NCBI GenBank assembly: GCA_015039365.1
Contig: WION01000151.1
Location: forward strand, 57,562-121,561
Reading direction: 5' to 3'
Source: Amanita rubescens
Taxonomy: Eukaryota; Basidiomycota; Agaricomycetes; Agaricales; Amanitaceae
DNA: 64,000 nucleotides
Shown: positions 1 through 11,531 of the stretch, in pieces
Layout of the letters: each line of letters begins with the position of its first letter
Numbering within the stretch: position 1 is the first letter of the stretch
The notes under the pieces: generated by a model
Databases searched by the model: none
Told to the model about the DNA's origin: nothing
What the model saw: only the letters and a program-made list of their open reading frames with translations
Program-made: the position numbers and the translations under genes

Positions 1-201
1 CTATGAACAATAATTTACTAATGTTTCCCATTGCCTGTTAGCTTATTCCATCAAGTGTGCGCGTTTTTTTACTGATGCCATTAAAATTATGTTTCACTTA
101 TATATTCCAGCGACCCATCCACACTGGAGTGGTGATGAGCTTTCGAGGTGGTGGGCGTTATTCACAAATCTGAACGAAAAGTCACCGATTATTTCCTTTA
201 A

Positions 202-465
202 GGCGGATTTCCCGGCGACAATGTGGACTTGAACGTTGAAGATGACGAAAATTTGGACGGGGTCGGGGGACTTTCGGAAGGACTAGGGTCTACTGAAAGC
301 ACGGATGAAGAAACTGATGATGACGAGACAGACGAGGAAAGTAATTCAGAAATTAATGACGAAGACGAGGAAGCAGACTTGGATGCTGAGGACGATGGTT
401 TAGATGATGGTTTAGATGATGGTTTCGATGGTGATTTCGATGGTGGGTACGCGGACAGCGAGTGA
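202..465 (+). CDS. Acidic C-terminal exon of an unidentified gene (partial)
   Basis: An open frame follows a plausible 3' splice site (ttaag at about 197-201) and ends at a TGA at about 463-465. It is extremely acidic, dominated by Asp and Glu, and ends in short tandem DDGL/DDGF repeats encoded by 15-bp DNA repeats at 394-447. Such tails are known in fungal transposases and chromatin proteins, but nothing here identifies the family, and the upstream part is outside the window or not recognisable. It could be the end of a transposase lying to the left. The long opposite-strand Ser-rich frame is its complement and was not accepted. Confidence 0.3.
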   Translation, partial: GGFPGDNVDLNVEDDENLDGVGGLSEGLGSTESTDEETDDDETDEESNSEINDEDEEADLDAEDDGLDDGLDDGFDGDFDGGYADSE

Positions 466-739
466 TATTTCGCCAGCGAAGATCTTACTTGCACTGCGCT
501 GTTGTATGATCTTGCTATCGAAAATACGCTTACCCACAAAAAAGCACTCTGTATATTGCAATTCGTTACAACCGACACCACAACACATTGAAATGTTTTA
601 CTTAAACTTTTGAGTAGCATTCTTCCCCCGTTTCAATACGCGTACGTCGCTATGGCTTACTACACTGAACGCTATCCATCCCCGCTTGCTCGCCTGCACT
701 CCAATTAATCACCAGTCACCCTCCCCAGCGCCAGAGCTA

Positions 740-1694
740 CAGTCGGCATCCCAATAATGCATATGCTCATGATGCATAACCGTGATAATGCATAGGATTT
801 GCCGGGTCCCATGTTGGGGCGCGCACAAAAGCTAGAATTTTTGCATATTGCATAATGCATAGACAAATAGTGACAAATATGCATTATGAGGGAAGCTCCG
901 GCCGCCGGCACTCGGTGTTCTAGGCTTAAGCGCTTATGTGGCATGCTCGTGTCCAAATTTTACTGTACATATTTAAGTGATCAAAGCAGCGTGATATGGG
1001 CATCTTTGAATGTCAATCCCTACTGCCAAGGGGCCACTGGCCACTATCGGCAGCAATCTTCTCAAACGGAAAGCCACAGACAAGTCCACTGAGGCTCGAC
1101 CGGCCAAAAAGCCGAGGGTTCCGAAACCTAAGAACCCACCGGCCACATCTGTGCTGCCACCGATAAATGATAAACGCCGAAATCTTACTCTTGCAGATTG
1201 GATGACGGTGTTCGCTTACATTGACTCCCATCCCGATGCAAATCAGACTGAAATTGTCAACTACTTTCGCACACACCCATCTGGACGGCTTATCTTTGAC
1301 CAATCTACCCTATCACGGAAGTTACGAGATCGATCAAAACTGGAAGCGCATAGTACATACCCATAGTCATCCAAATGCATTATCATTAACGGCTTACAAG
1401 CTGACAAGCTGTTATCACGCACATCACTCATATCTCTTTGTACGGAGATCCAGGCATCTTGCCTTCAATATGGTGACCCTCAGCTGGCCTTTGAGTTGTC
1501 CGAGAATATTCGCAGATATCGGGCGCAGCTATGCAGAGAGGAAACCAGGAATGCGAAGCAGACGACGATCGATAATTACTTTGCGCGATAGCCGTTACAC
1601 TTGTCACTTTTGTCACATATCCGTTACTGCATATCCCCTATAATGCATAGACTTTTCCGGGTCCCGACCGTATGCATTATTGGGATGTCGACTG
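740..1694. mobile_element. Tigger/pogo-type DNA transposon, internally deleted
   Basis: The ends are inverted repeats. The left begins CAGTCGGCATCCCAATAATG and the reverse complement of the right end begins CAGTCGACATCCC, with about 24 of 25 positions matching. Both ends are flanked by TA (738-739 and 1695-1696), the target duplication expected of Tc1/mariner/pogo elements. Subterminal regions are rich in ATGCAT repeats. The 955-bp interior carries only the N-terminal part of a Tigger/CENP-B-like transposase, so the copy must be non-autonomous. Family assignment rests on the HTH sequence, the CAGT termini and the TA duplication together. Confidence 0.8.
1010..1366 (+). pseudogene. Truncated Tigger/CENP-B-like transposase, N-terminal HTH only
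   Basis: A 118-codon frame inside the TA-flanked element. After a basic Lys/Arg/Pro-rich leader it reads RRNLTLADWMTVFAYIDSHP and continues through QTEIVNYF and QSTLSRKL. This resembles the first helix-turn-helix of fungal Tigger/pogo transposases, the CENP-B N-terminal DNA-binding type. The frame stops soon after this domain; no second HTH and no DDE catalytic domain remain before the right terminal repeat. It is therefore a deletion derivative, although a short DNA-binding peptide could in principle still be made. Confidence 0.65.
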
Positions 1695-1696
1695 TA

Positions 1697-2207
1697 TAAG
1701 CATTCATGGCGCTGGCTGGTGACAAATGCGGCTACAGTAAGCATTCGGCCATTTCCGCTCCGGCCGCTTGCCACTTTTGCCGGCCGCCCCGGCGAATCTC
1801 CCTCCCGCTCTAACAATATCGTTGGCTTGAGGGATGCTGTACGCAGCGTAGTAGTGACAATATGTGTAAGACATTGCTGCTCTCACCCTCATTCACTGTG
1901 CCTCACAAGTTCTTCTCCTACGATCCGCCCTTGCCTCTGGCGCACTTTCCCTACTTTATTTTCAACACGATCAGAACCGACCTTCTCTCCACAGGTTATG
2001 CTTCATACAGCAGTGAAAAGAAAACGTGATGAGTTAGTCTTCTTCTTCTGATGCGGCCCAAACTAAGTGCTAATCACGCTATAGTTGACATAACGCGAAA
2101 ATTATTCGATCTATGGACAACACCAGTCAAGCAGGATCTCAAGCTCCTAAAAGAATATCTCGAGAAGCCTCTTGATCCAGATTGGAAGATCCCGTTGTCG
2201 CACTTCG
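1697..2207. other. Intergenic stretch without a recognisable gene
   Basis: Between the Tigger element and the duplicated TYR1 promoter. A GC-rich patch lies at about 1740-1810. A short open frame at 2051-2207, containing KQDLKLLKEYLEKPL, runs directly into the duplicated segment. It may be the remnant of an exon cut off by the duplication, but I recognise no family. Confidence 0.4.
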
Positions 2208-2578
2208 TGCCTATGAGGCCGATTGTGGGCTGGTTGTCGGGGTGGGCGTCGGGGGAGACATGAGGGTTTGGGACAGACAGAGCCATAGTGGGATCGCAGC
2301 TAGTCCCGGTCTATAAGTAATTGAAGGAGTTACAAAATCATCCGCGCGAGCACAAATATAGATTATTGAATGATAAAGCGTCCCCTCTAATCCCGCCATC
2401 GGAGCCATTCCATTTGGCATTGGCAACGGCGATTGCTTTGTCCCACGTTTCCAAAACGCCCGTTCGGAGATGTGTGCATTCTGAGTCTTGACACCCTATG
2501 ATGCATCCCAGCACACGTTTCGCGCTGGTGTTTCAACGCCGGTGCAGGGACGAGCGCCAGTTAGTTTCCGTAACTGAA
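2208..2578 (-). repeat. Duplicated TYR1 promoter plus first-exon fragment
   Basis: This segment matches 7575-7953, the start of the prephenate dehydrogenase gene on the same strand, with few substitutions and some short indels. It contains the ATG and about the first 26 codons (MALSVPNPHVSPDAHPDNQP then TIGLIG). The match then ends abruptly, before the second half of the GxGxxG motif, and the frame reads into unrelated sequence. The TATAAA upstream of the parental ATG is TATAGA here. It sits just past the 3' end of the neighbouring minus-strand gene. Confidence 0.85.
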
Positions 2579-2631
2579 AATATTGGATATTCGCACTCAA
2601 GCCTTGCTGGCTCTCCGCCATTCCAATCTCC

Positions 2632-4684
2632 TTAAGCGAAGGCACGACCGGTCGTGTCTTTGAACCATTGCGCAACGAGAACGCCGGGGTGGGGAAGGGG
2701 AGGATCGAGTGCGGCCTGATGCTCCTCGAAGTTGGCGATGAACTGCTCGCCGATTGCGATCATGGCTTGGAGCAACGGCTTGCCGACCTTGTTGCGGACG
2801 AACGAATCGGCGGAATCGATGATGTCGCGGTAGCCGCTGCGATCCTGATATTGGAGCGTCTCGTTGTCATGGGTCAGTCCATGCGAGGCGACCATGCACT
2901 CGTCGTAGGTATGCTGCTGGTTGAACCCGATCAAAGCGGCGAGCAAGGTAACGCGAAGCTGCTCGAGCGTGGGGTGGTCGGCAGAGGCACAGCCCTCCGG
3001 AGCGACGCTGTCGAGGAAGATGCGGGAATAGCTGAGCATGTGGCCGCTGGTGCCGGTGTAAATGGGGCGGTGGTTTGAAATCGCGCAGGCATGCCAGTCG
3101 CGGGCAGCTTCGGCGGCTTGGTTGATGACGGCATCGATCTTGTCAGCGAGGTCGGCAGTGCGGGGATAGGCTTCAATGTTGGCAAAGAGTTCGTCCAATT
3201 GGCCTTCGCTGAGGCGCTGGAGCTTGCGACGATAATCGGCGCCGGCAGTCTCGGGAGTAAGGATGAAATTGGCCTTACGACCGACGACCTGAGGATAATA
3301 GTGCGCGAGATTGAGAGTGAGGAGAGCGGGGCGGTCGGCAGGGATCCTGGGGTCTTTGACGTCGTTGTCCTTGAGGTGGGCGAGATCGTAATCGATAGGG
3401 GTGCCAACGTTACGATGCTTCCTAGCCCGTCCTTCGTAGACTTCGGCGAATGGGTTCTCCTCCTTGCTGAGAGGCGTGTTCGACCAGGTGAGGCCAAGGA
3501 AGAGCGTGTAGAATGCCTTTCGCTTCGTCTCGTCGTTGGTCAAGACGGCGATGATGCGGGGAAGGGTGAGGATGTGGAGGCCGCAGTCGCTGAGAGTGAG
3601 GTTGCCGCCAAGGAAGTGGCCAGCGGCGCTTCGAAGACCTGCACCAGCTACAAACAAATAGGATTCAAAAAAGAGAAAGCTTACCTGCGATTTCAGCGGA
3701 CACGAAGTCGGTCTTGATACGATTGAGCTCAACGACGCGAGCGGCATCCTTTGGATCCCATTCCAACAAGGTGCAAAGACCATGCCACTTCTTTCCGGCG
3801 ACATCGAGGCGAAGAACTTCGACGAGCTTGCGCTCAATGTAGTTGATACCGAAGATCGGCATCTGTTGGGGGCCGAACTCGTCATAACCGTAAGAGTAGG
3901 AGAATTGGTTGTTCCAGGAGCCCGGGAAGGTTGCGTCGGTGAGGTAGTGGGTCATCGCCTTGGGGGCCTTGAACTTGTGGAGACGATCTGGGCGACGCAA
4001 CTTCATCTGGATCAAGTACATATGGAACTCGAAGTCGTGGGCCATGTCTGCGGCGAGCTCGAGTGAGCCGTTGTAGTAGCCGACCTGACCGAGAAGGCAT
4101 TCACGCAGCTTGTACGTGTAGCGGATCTTGCGGAAGAGCAGGGCGAGGGGGGTAGGCATGGGATTGGCAGCGGTGTAGCGGGCAGCGATCTTGTTAAGGA
4201 TGTCTTGGCGGGTGCGTGCCTTGCCGAGAGAGAGGTCATGATCAGCGAGATGCTCCTTCTCGACGTCCCTGGTCTGCAAGGCGTAGTCACGCTCGAGGTC
4301 AATGTCCTCAAGCATGGCGTGGAGATCGGCCTCGGTACCGACGGGCGTAGCGTCCTCACCAGGGACGGTATCGGGGACATAGAGCGCGTCGAAGGTGAAG
4401 TCGTAGATCTGCTGCCAGTCGGTGTAGCCCGGGATCTCACCGGCAATATGCTTGGCCCAGGTGAGGATCTGGTCGCGAAGAGCTTTGGCGGTTGCAGGCT
4501 TTACCGCAACGCGGTCAATGTCGAAGCCGAACCTGAGGATCTTGGAGAGGGCGTCTTCGACGGTGTCGTTGAGGTGCAAGAGACGCCAGTCGTCACGCTG
4601 GTAGGCTTTTCGAGCGGCGATGGTATGGCTCTGGTTAGGCGAGGTGGCCTGGTCAGGCGGGATGTCGACGGCGAGAGAAGCCAT
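2632..4684 (-). CDS. Conserved-looking fungal protein of unknown function, 671 aa
   Basis: Two exons: 4684-3685 and 3647-2632, separated by a 37-bp GT-AG intron (3648-3684) that restores the frame exactly. I chose the start at MASLAVDIPP because the upstream Met (4759) adds a basic stretch atypical of the rest. The protein is soluble-looking, with no signal peptide and no membrane segment. It is rich in Asp, Trp and Tyr, with motifs such as GYTDWQQIYDF, SWNNQFSYSYGYDEFG, GHMLSYSRIFLD and QQHTYDECMVASHGL. Composition and uninterrupted coding suggest a real, constrained gene. I do not recognise the family and assign no function. The duplicated TYR1 promoter lies about 50 bp beyond its stop. Confidence 0.8.
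3648..3684 (-). other. 37-bp intron of the 671-aa gene
   Basis: On the minus strand the donor is GTAAGC and the acceptor TTTGTAG. Removal joins GCA-G to CT-GGT and links two long open frames. It is shorter than most introns in this window. Confidence 0.75.
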
Positions 4685-5738
4685 TGCTGTCTGTGTACGG
4701 TTAGTTTTGTCTTCCGAGGCCGAAACGAACCCGAGACGCGGATTACCACGCTGAACCAAACATACGGGTATTTGATTAGCCGATGCTCAACGACGTTCGC
4801 TTGAAGACCAGCTTGGCATGGTATTCCCTTCTTCGTTTTTTTTTGCTTAATATTTCTGATAGCATTCATATGAGCTTTCGTCAACACTCAAGACCTCTTT
4901 TGCAGAGCCATTCCCGCTTCGTTGCACAGCAAGAAATGAGAGGAAGTCAATGCGGCCACGTGAGGGCAGCCTAGGACCCTGAGTCAGCTGCTCGACCCGA
5001 GGCACTTTCAGCACTTTTGAAAGTGCCGAAACTAGACCCGGCCGAAAACCTGATCAGTGTGGCATGTTGACTCTAAGCTCAGCGAGGGTGGCAAGACTAT
5101 TGAATATTTTTTATCACATGTGCGCAAGAGGTATAGATTAGCGGTTCCGGAATTCAAGCATGCGGTCGATGGCGAAGAGCGCGTCAAACATCTACAGGCG
5201 ATCTATGCGACATTGGTTTCGAAGGATGTTCCTAACGTGGACCGACTTAAGAAAGCCGAAATCCTGCGCCGTTTACGTGTCACATAGTACGTCGATCTGG
5301 AGCCAGTAGGGATTAGCGAAGGTCCTAAATCACCCTTGGATGATCGAAATGCTGTAGTGTGCATCATTAATTAATGCTCAAGCCAGGTAGCCCACGCTGA
5401 TCCGCCAGTATTTCATGGGGATATCCGTTGGCCGGATATCATGCAAAGCCGTGAATGAAGACAATCGTGGTGCAGAAGTGCATATATGGGCAGTTGGGCG
5501 ACTCGTATCCATTGTAGAACAATTCAATGCACTGTGGACTCGGGAACCGGCTCTCAAGGGCCTTGGACAAAGGATGATGGACGGCCATGTTTTGAATGCT
5601 GAGCAGGGACTGAAAGAAATGTATGATCTTCCCCAATTATGATTCTATGTTATCCATATTTATAAAGCTGTCTGAATTTCAAAGAGTTCAATTTTACACC
5701 GGCGCGCATCCAAGAAAACCATAACTATTCATCCCACT
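4685..5738. other. Intergenic region with two small unassigned frames
   Basis: Upstream of the 671-aa gene and downstream of TYR1. Two plus-strand frames, 5057-5287 (contains RLKKAEILRRLRVT) and 5415-5642, could be exons of one small gene or a relic; neither matches a family I know. A hairpin-like pair GGCACTTTC / GAAAGTGCC lies at about 5000-5024. The phrase CACGTGAGGGCAGCCTAG near 4958 recurs in near-identical form at about 19875. Confidence 0.35.
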
Positions 5739-7653
5739 CTAAACCTCCTCACCTTCCCCTTCCTCCTCTTCCTTCTCCCTCTGCACCTCAGTCTCCATCA
5801 CCGCCTTAATCATCTCACTCCCAACCTTCACCCCCTCCTCAAACCTACTCTCCAAAAACGCTCTAGTCTGCATAAACCTCCTCTTATACACCTCAAAATT
5901 ACCAAAACCGACAGCCTGACTCCACCCCCTGGCAGCAACAACGAACTCGAGGTCGTCCGCCCTATGCCAAGTATCGTACAGCGCCGAATGGAGAGAAGCG
6001 CGAAGGAGGGAGGGGTTGAGGAAGAGGTGTTCGGCTACGCCGAGGAAGAGACGGAAGAGGGGGGTTGCGGCGAGGGAGAGGTGGGTGTATGGATTGATTT
6101 TGAGGTGGGCCCAGGAGTCGACCATGGCGAGGAGGGCGAGGTGGGAGTTGGGTCTGTAGCGGGTTGGAACGCCGGTGGACGCTCGGCGGGTCGTTTTGGG
6201 ATCAGTAGATGTAGAGGGTGTGGTTTCTTCCGACGCACAGGATTCGGTGGAGGCGAATGGAGGGTTGGTGAAGCCTATGGGTGGACTTAATAGGGGTATG
6301 GAAGTGGGGTTGTAGGTCAATTTGCCTAGACTGAATTTGTCTAGGACGCTTTCGGAAAGTAAGATTGGACGGCGTTTTTTCTTCTTTTTCTGGGTGTCTC
6401 CGTTTGCGTTGGTACTAGTCGGTGATGATGCGGGAGAGGCGTCACGATCGCCAAAGACGACTTCCCGGCCCCACTCTACGCGGGCTTTGAACGCGCGACG
6501 GTCTTCTTCGGTGCCGTTTCCGCCCGCTAGCATGAGTTTGAATAGTTCGGTAGCGCTTTTAGCGAATCTTTTTTGTGTTAGTTGGATCGAGGAGCTGGTA
6601 CGAGTATGGCGTTGCTCACTGTTTGATCTGAATCCGAGCGCTAGGGTTTAAAATGGCCAAGCCGGCGTATACGTGCCATTGGTTCGAGTAGATGCGAAGG
6701 GTGAGATTGACCTTTACCGTTTCCAGCCCACCTACGTAAAGTCCTTGCTCCCATGGGTATGATTCAGCAGAGCACCATGCAGTTCCCATGCTATTACGAC
6801 GCGAATCTTGAGTATGAAAGAAAAGCGAGTGGTGAAGCGATTGACGTACCTGAGGAAGGCAGCATGTGTGACGGCTTGGGTGTTGGCGGTGACCAGGTCA
6901 TGTTCTGCATAGGAGAGGTAGACGTATCTTGATCCGAAACAGCGGAGGATGTTTTCGACGAGTGTAAGAGCTTCTGGGGGGCCGCGGTGTTTGATGAGCA
7001 CCTAGGAAGTGGTGGTTTAAGGCAATGATGGTGAATGACGTGGTGAAAGGGGCATACGAGAGACTGGCCAACAGGTGAGACTGTAGGGCCGTGCAAAGAG
7101 TGGCATGATACGATGTGGACATCTTGAGGGAGGTACTTTTCGAATGCTGCTTGTTCTGGTGCCTTTACAGAAGTTTGACCAGCGACGACAGCGTTCAGTT
7201 TGGTGGCTAGGTGATTCTAGAGCGGGATCTGTGTTTGGGATAGAGTTGGACTCACCGGGACCGTACTCCTTTACGACTGAGTCAATGCCTCCAGCTTCGA
7301 CGGAATAAACGATGAAATCGGATGCTCTGGATACGGCATAGCCGTCGCGGACGACTGTCACTGAGGGATTGTCTGGGAATCGTCAGTGTACCGAAACGAG
7401 GAGAGTAGGATGAACGCACTTGCGTATTCACGCTTGAGGTCGTCAAATTTGGATGGAAGATCGCAAACGCAGATTCTGAGAACGATCAGCAATCACGCGG
7501 ACCGATAAGATCTGCATACTTTTTCCAGCCTGCAGTGCTCAGAACGTGAGCGTACATGCGGCCCATAGCGCCCATGCCTATGAGGCCGATTGTGGGCTGG
7601 TTGTCGGGGTGGGCGTCGGGGGAGACATGAGGGTTTGGGACAGACAGAGCCAT
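5739..7653 (-). CDS. TYR1: Prephenate dehydrogenase (NADP+), TYR1-type
   Basis: Converts prephenate to 4-hydroxyphenylpyruvate in tyrosine biosynthesis, in the cytosol. Seven exons fit perfectly: 7653-7520, 7475-7420, 7372-7256, 7206-7058, 7001-6850, 6790-6620 and 6567-5739, giving 535 residues. The N-terminus has the Rossmann motif GLIGMGAMGRMYAHV. Then come SVTVVRDGYAVSRASDF, VVAGQTSVKAPEQAAFEKY, VSCHSLHGPTVSP, the helical domain with HDLVTANTQAVTHAAFL, and IYSNQWHVYAGLAILNP. These match fungal Tyr1 in order. The C-terminal exon has a Lys-rich, Ser/Pro-rich insert and an acidic Glu-rich tail, making it longer than the yeast enzyme (about 450 residues). The start is set by the Rossmann fold and a TATAAA 24 bp upstream. 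Confidence 0.93.
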
Positions 7654-8335
7654 AGAGGGATCGCAGTTAGTCCTGGTTTATAAGTAATTGAAGGAGTTAC
7701 AAAATCATCCGCTCATATAGATTAAATGATAAAGCGCTTCCCCTCTAATCCCGCCATCGGAGCCATTCCATTTGGCATTGGCAACGGGAGTGGCTTTGTC
7801 CCACGTTTCCGTTCGGAGATGTGTGTATTTTGAGTCTTGACACATATCGCCCTATGATGCATCCCCGCACACGTTTCGCGCTGGTGTTTCAACGCCGGTG
7901 CAGGGACGACTATTAGCCTGAGGGACGAGCGCCAGTTAGTTTCCGTAACTGAATTTAGGTACCCGCATTGAAAATCAAGGAACGAACTACTCTGACAGGT
8001 CAGGTCATGATCATCACCGAGTGTTCCTTTCATCATCACTCCTATTGCATTCGATCAGTCTCCCAGAGCTGTTTTCACAGATTTTCTAGCGCTCAACGTG
8101 GGTTCCAAGTGAAAAGATAGGATCCGATCAAGAAGATCAAAGTGACTTCTTTCATATTCGGTCATTCATTCACCGACTCTAATATAAGTTTTTCGGCCCA
8201 TTCGGCTGTCGAATTGACTCAGACCTAGTTCCGAGTCGGATTTCGTTGGTATGTGAACCGAAAATATCACGGGTATAATCAGACAATGTCCGCTTGATCT
8301 GCTTACTAATCTCTCGTTCCAAGCGCTGGACGGCC
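7654..8335. promoter_or_regulatory. Divergent intergenic region between TYR1 and the 1047-aa gene
   Basis: A 682-bp gap separates two genes transcribed away from each other. The half next to TYR1 (up to 7953) is the part duplicated at 2.2-2.6 kb. No other genes are seen. Shared regulation is possible but not shown by the sequence. Confidence 0.5.
7677..7682 (-). promoter_or_regulatory. TATA box of TYR1
   Basis: TATAAA on the minus strand, 24 bp before the ATG. In the duplicated promoter at 2.3 kb the same site is TATAGA. Confidence 0.55.
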
Positions 8336-11300
8336 ATGTCGCCTCCAAGCTCGCCAACCACTCCAACGCCTTACTACACGGTAGTGGGCTCGTCGGCGGA
8401 CAGAGTAGTCGCTGCAGACGGTCCAGAAGACCACAATTGGACCAACTATGCCGGAACCTACTATTGGTCCTACGCCACCGCATCAGCCAGCACTAGCGCC
8501 CCGAAGACTCCCAAGAGCGGCGGTGGGTTGGTGGGTTTGGGAAAGTCCCTGACGAGGAAAGTTTCAAACCGGTGGAGAAAAGCCGGAGGTGTCGTTATGA
8601 CAGAGGGACGTGGCCAGGACGATTCTTCCAGTTTGGGCAGCTCAGGTATTAAAAGCGCGGAACCTGCAACTCCCGCAGCACAGGATTCCCAAGGTTTTTC
8701 AAGACGCTCAGGTAGCGCTGGTCCTGAAGAGCCCACCAAATCTCCTCTCCAAGTGGGCAAGGAACGGATTAGGAAGATGCGCAGTCGCTATTCAATAAGC
8801 ATTTCTGTCGACCCAAAGTCGGCTGATGGGAAGAATCTCGCGTCCCCGTCACCTGCTACACCTACTCCAGACACTCCAACCTCCATTGATAGCGTTCGGG
8901 TCCCCAGACGGCTTGTCAAACCCCGTCCATCTCATTCGTCCGCGGATCCTTCCCCTTCGCGTGCACCATCCGAGTCTACTCCCTCATCCGTTTCAAGATC
9001 TATATCTACCCCTATTTCTGAAAAGGCAAGCAGCGCGAAATTATGGAAATTAATGAAACGTATCAGCACTGGCGGGCTCAGAGACAAATATCACTCTCGT
9101 TCCTCATCCAAATCGCATTTGCCCAACTACAGCGAAGAATCTCTCTCACATACATCATCCTTTGCACATGAACCTGCTCCCCCTGTTCCCGCCCTCCCCA
9201 AGGGCTTCCGATCCTTCTTTCCGGTTGGCTCGAGCCCTACAAGTCCCATTTCCGTATCTAGCGACGGCGGCCACAGTCCCAGTCCCAGCAGTATACCCAA
9301 TGTTAGTTTCTCTACCACTCTTTGAGGTTTTCCTATTCTCATCTCAACTATAGACGGGTTCCGATGTTCAAATCCACATTAGCCAGACGAGAACTGTGGA
9401 AAGCCATAGATCAGCTTCGTTGCATGCACCTATACCAATACCATCTTCTTCCTCGTCACCCGCCGGCGGCAACCAGAAGAAAATGTTACACCGCTTACGT
9501 GCCACGTCATCAGTTGGTGCCCTGAGAAGACGAACGTCAACATCAAGCGGCTTTTCTGCCTCTGCATCCGCCAGCGTGTCAGAACAAGGTTTAATTCGAT
9601 CATCAACGCCATCCGGCCAAGCAAGGCCTCAAATTCCCTCTCGCCCGAGTACTGCAAATGCAGCGCCTTCTTCGCCCGACCCTCGCTTCTTAAATACTAG
9701 CGTCATTGGCAGGTCACGAAGCATGCGTTCCAAACGTTCCTCTATTTCTTCTGTGGACGAGGTCAACGGTCACTCACCTCCACCACAGAATGAACTTAAT
9801 CATTCACCTCCACCACAACAGCAACAGCAATCTAATAACAAACATAATAGTAATAACGGCATGGTGCTGGTACCACCTATGCCCACTAATATACTGGCGA
9901 AGCATATTGTTCCGCCTGCAGAACTTTCGAAGGGGCCAGGCCACGTTAGCTCCACCTCTCTCACGACGACATCGTCAGCCAACAAAGACATCGAACCAGA
10001 GACGCGGAATAATGACAAAGATGGTTCTTTGACCGGCGTTAGTACGGGCCCAACACAGAGTGGAAGCGGAAACCCCAACGCCCGCAGAACCGTAGATAAA
10101 GGGTACCCGCCACCGCATATAAGCGGTTTCTCCCGTGGTCGGCCTTCGAAAGTAGGCTTATACCTTGAACTTCCTAGTCGAAGCGCAACTTCGCCTCTGC
10201 CTCGGATAAACATAAACGATTCGGATAACAAGAGTGGAGGTATCAGGATACCGGTCCCGATGCCTAGTCCTGGTCGGAGTGCGAGTCTGGGCGGGTTTGA
10301 ATGGAGTATGGCGCGGTCTCCGGAAAATGAGCTGCCGTCGTTGCCTGTTCCACCTAGGAAACGTGTTGCGGAGAGAGGATCCGGAGAATGTTATGTTGGT
10401 GGTGGTGGAGTTGACGTCAGTGGGAGTGAAAATGTGTTGTTGTTGGGCAGGGGTCGGTCATCCACAACGAGCGCTATTTCACCCTTATCGTCTCCCACTT
10501 CACGCGTCTTCTCAACGTCATCTCCTCCTAGGGCGGTCGAAAGTCCAAGTTCGTTATCCAGTTCCGGCGCAGGATCAGCAGAGTACTTTACGCCTGCCTT
10601 GTCCACCTTTGGAAGGGTCGTGGGAAAACAATTTGGAATGGAGAGAATAGAAGAACCGTCGTTTGCTTCGACTTCAACTCCTGGCTCCGCCTCTAGTGTG
10701 AACTCTAGTTTCGGTTCTGGTTCTGGTTCCGCGGTGGCGGGGTCGTCGTCGTCCATAGGTTGGAAGAAGAGGAACAGGAGGATGTCGATATCCGAGTCGA
10801 TATCCCATTTCTTGTCCGTATCGTCTTCGTCGCCCCGGCCTGGTAGATCTGAATCGTCTTCCGCCGTTGGGAGGTCGTATTCATCCCCGTCGCCGTGTTT
10901 TGAAGCTCCTCTGTCATCGTCATCCCAGTCGCAACCATCTCTTCCGCTTTCGTCATCATCACAGCCGGTAGTACCTCCCCCTCCATCGACTTCGTCAACT
11001 TCGACTTTTAGCTCAACGCCTGCTGGGACGTTGAGCACTTTGTTAAGGAAGTTGAGCTTCTCGTCAGGCGCGTCTACTTTGCCTCCTGTGAGGCCTACGA
11101 GGAATCCTAGACGGCCCCCCGCCTCTACCGTCGTAAGAGATGTGAAAAAGGAAGAGAATTCGAACCCCAAGACAAACAATACCGGGGGCGCGAAGGTTCT
11201 TAGAAAATCTTCATTGAAGCGAACAGCGAGCGTGAAGAGTACCAGTAACGGGTCAACGCCAACTAATGGCGCTGCACGTAATGGTGATGCTGAAGACCAC

Positions 11301-11531
11301 CCCTACTACGCCCACCATAGAAAATCTATCTCCTTGACGGAGAAAGAGAAAAGAGAACGGTGGAAGGACTTGCTGATGAGGAGCGAGAAAGCTGGAGGGA
11401 CGCTTCATTTGAATGCGGATGGGGAGGGCTTGTTGTCGGACAGGATGTCGACGAGAGCTTCAGCGGTTAGTTTGGTGATGGGTGAACTTGAATTTGAAGA
11501 ACAAGCTGCGGCGGCGGCGCTGGAAGCCTGA
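8336..11531 (+). CDS. Ser/Pro-rich, largely disordered protein of unknown function, 1047 aa
   Basis: Two exons, 8336-9301 and 9354-11531, with an intron GTTAGT...ACTATAG (9302-9353) that keeps frame (322 plus 725 codons). The protein is low complexity throughout: long Ser/Thr/Pro runs, a Gln/Asn patch near 9800-9850, and a basic C-terminal region followed by KEKRERWKDLLMRSEKAGGT and an Ala-rich end. The N-terminus carries an aromatic segment, NWTNYAGTYYWSY. No signal peptide, membrane segment or catalytic motif is visible. Such proteins in Agaricomycetes are often signalling scaffolds or cell-polarity factors, but nothing here proves that. The start is the Met before SPPSSPTTPTP, which begins the typical composition. 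Confidence 0.8.

Noticed and set aside
198..620. Minus-strand Ser-rich frame of 140 codons
   Set aside because: It is the complement of an Asp/Glu-rich plus-strand frame; Ser runs arise from reading GAT/GAC/GAA codons backwards.
2668..4804. Long plus-strand frames opposite the 671-aa gene
   Set aside because: Shadows of GC-biased codons on the minus strand; the minus-strand frames join through a good intron, the plus-strand ones do not.
10391..11179. 262-codon minus-strand Asp-rich frame
   Set aside because: Complement of the Ser/Thr-rich coding region of the 1047-aa gene.
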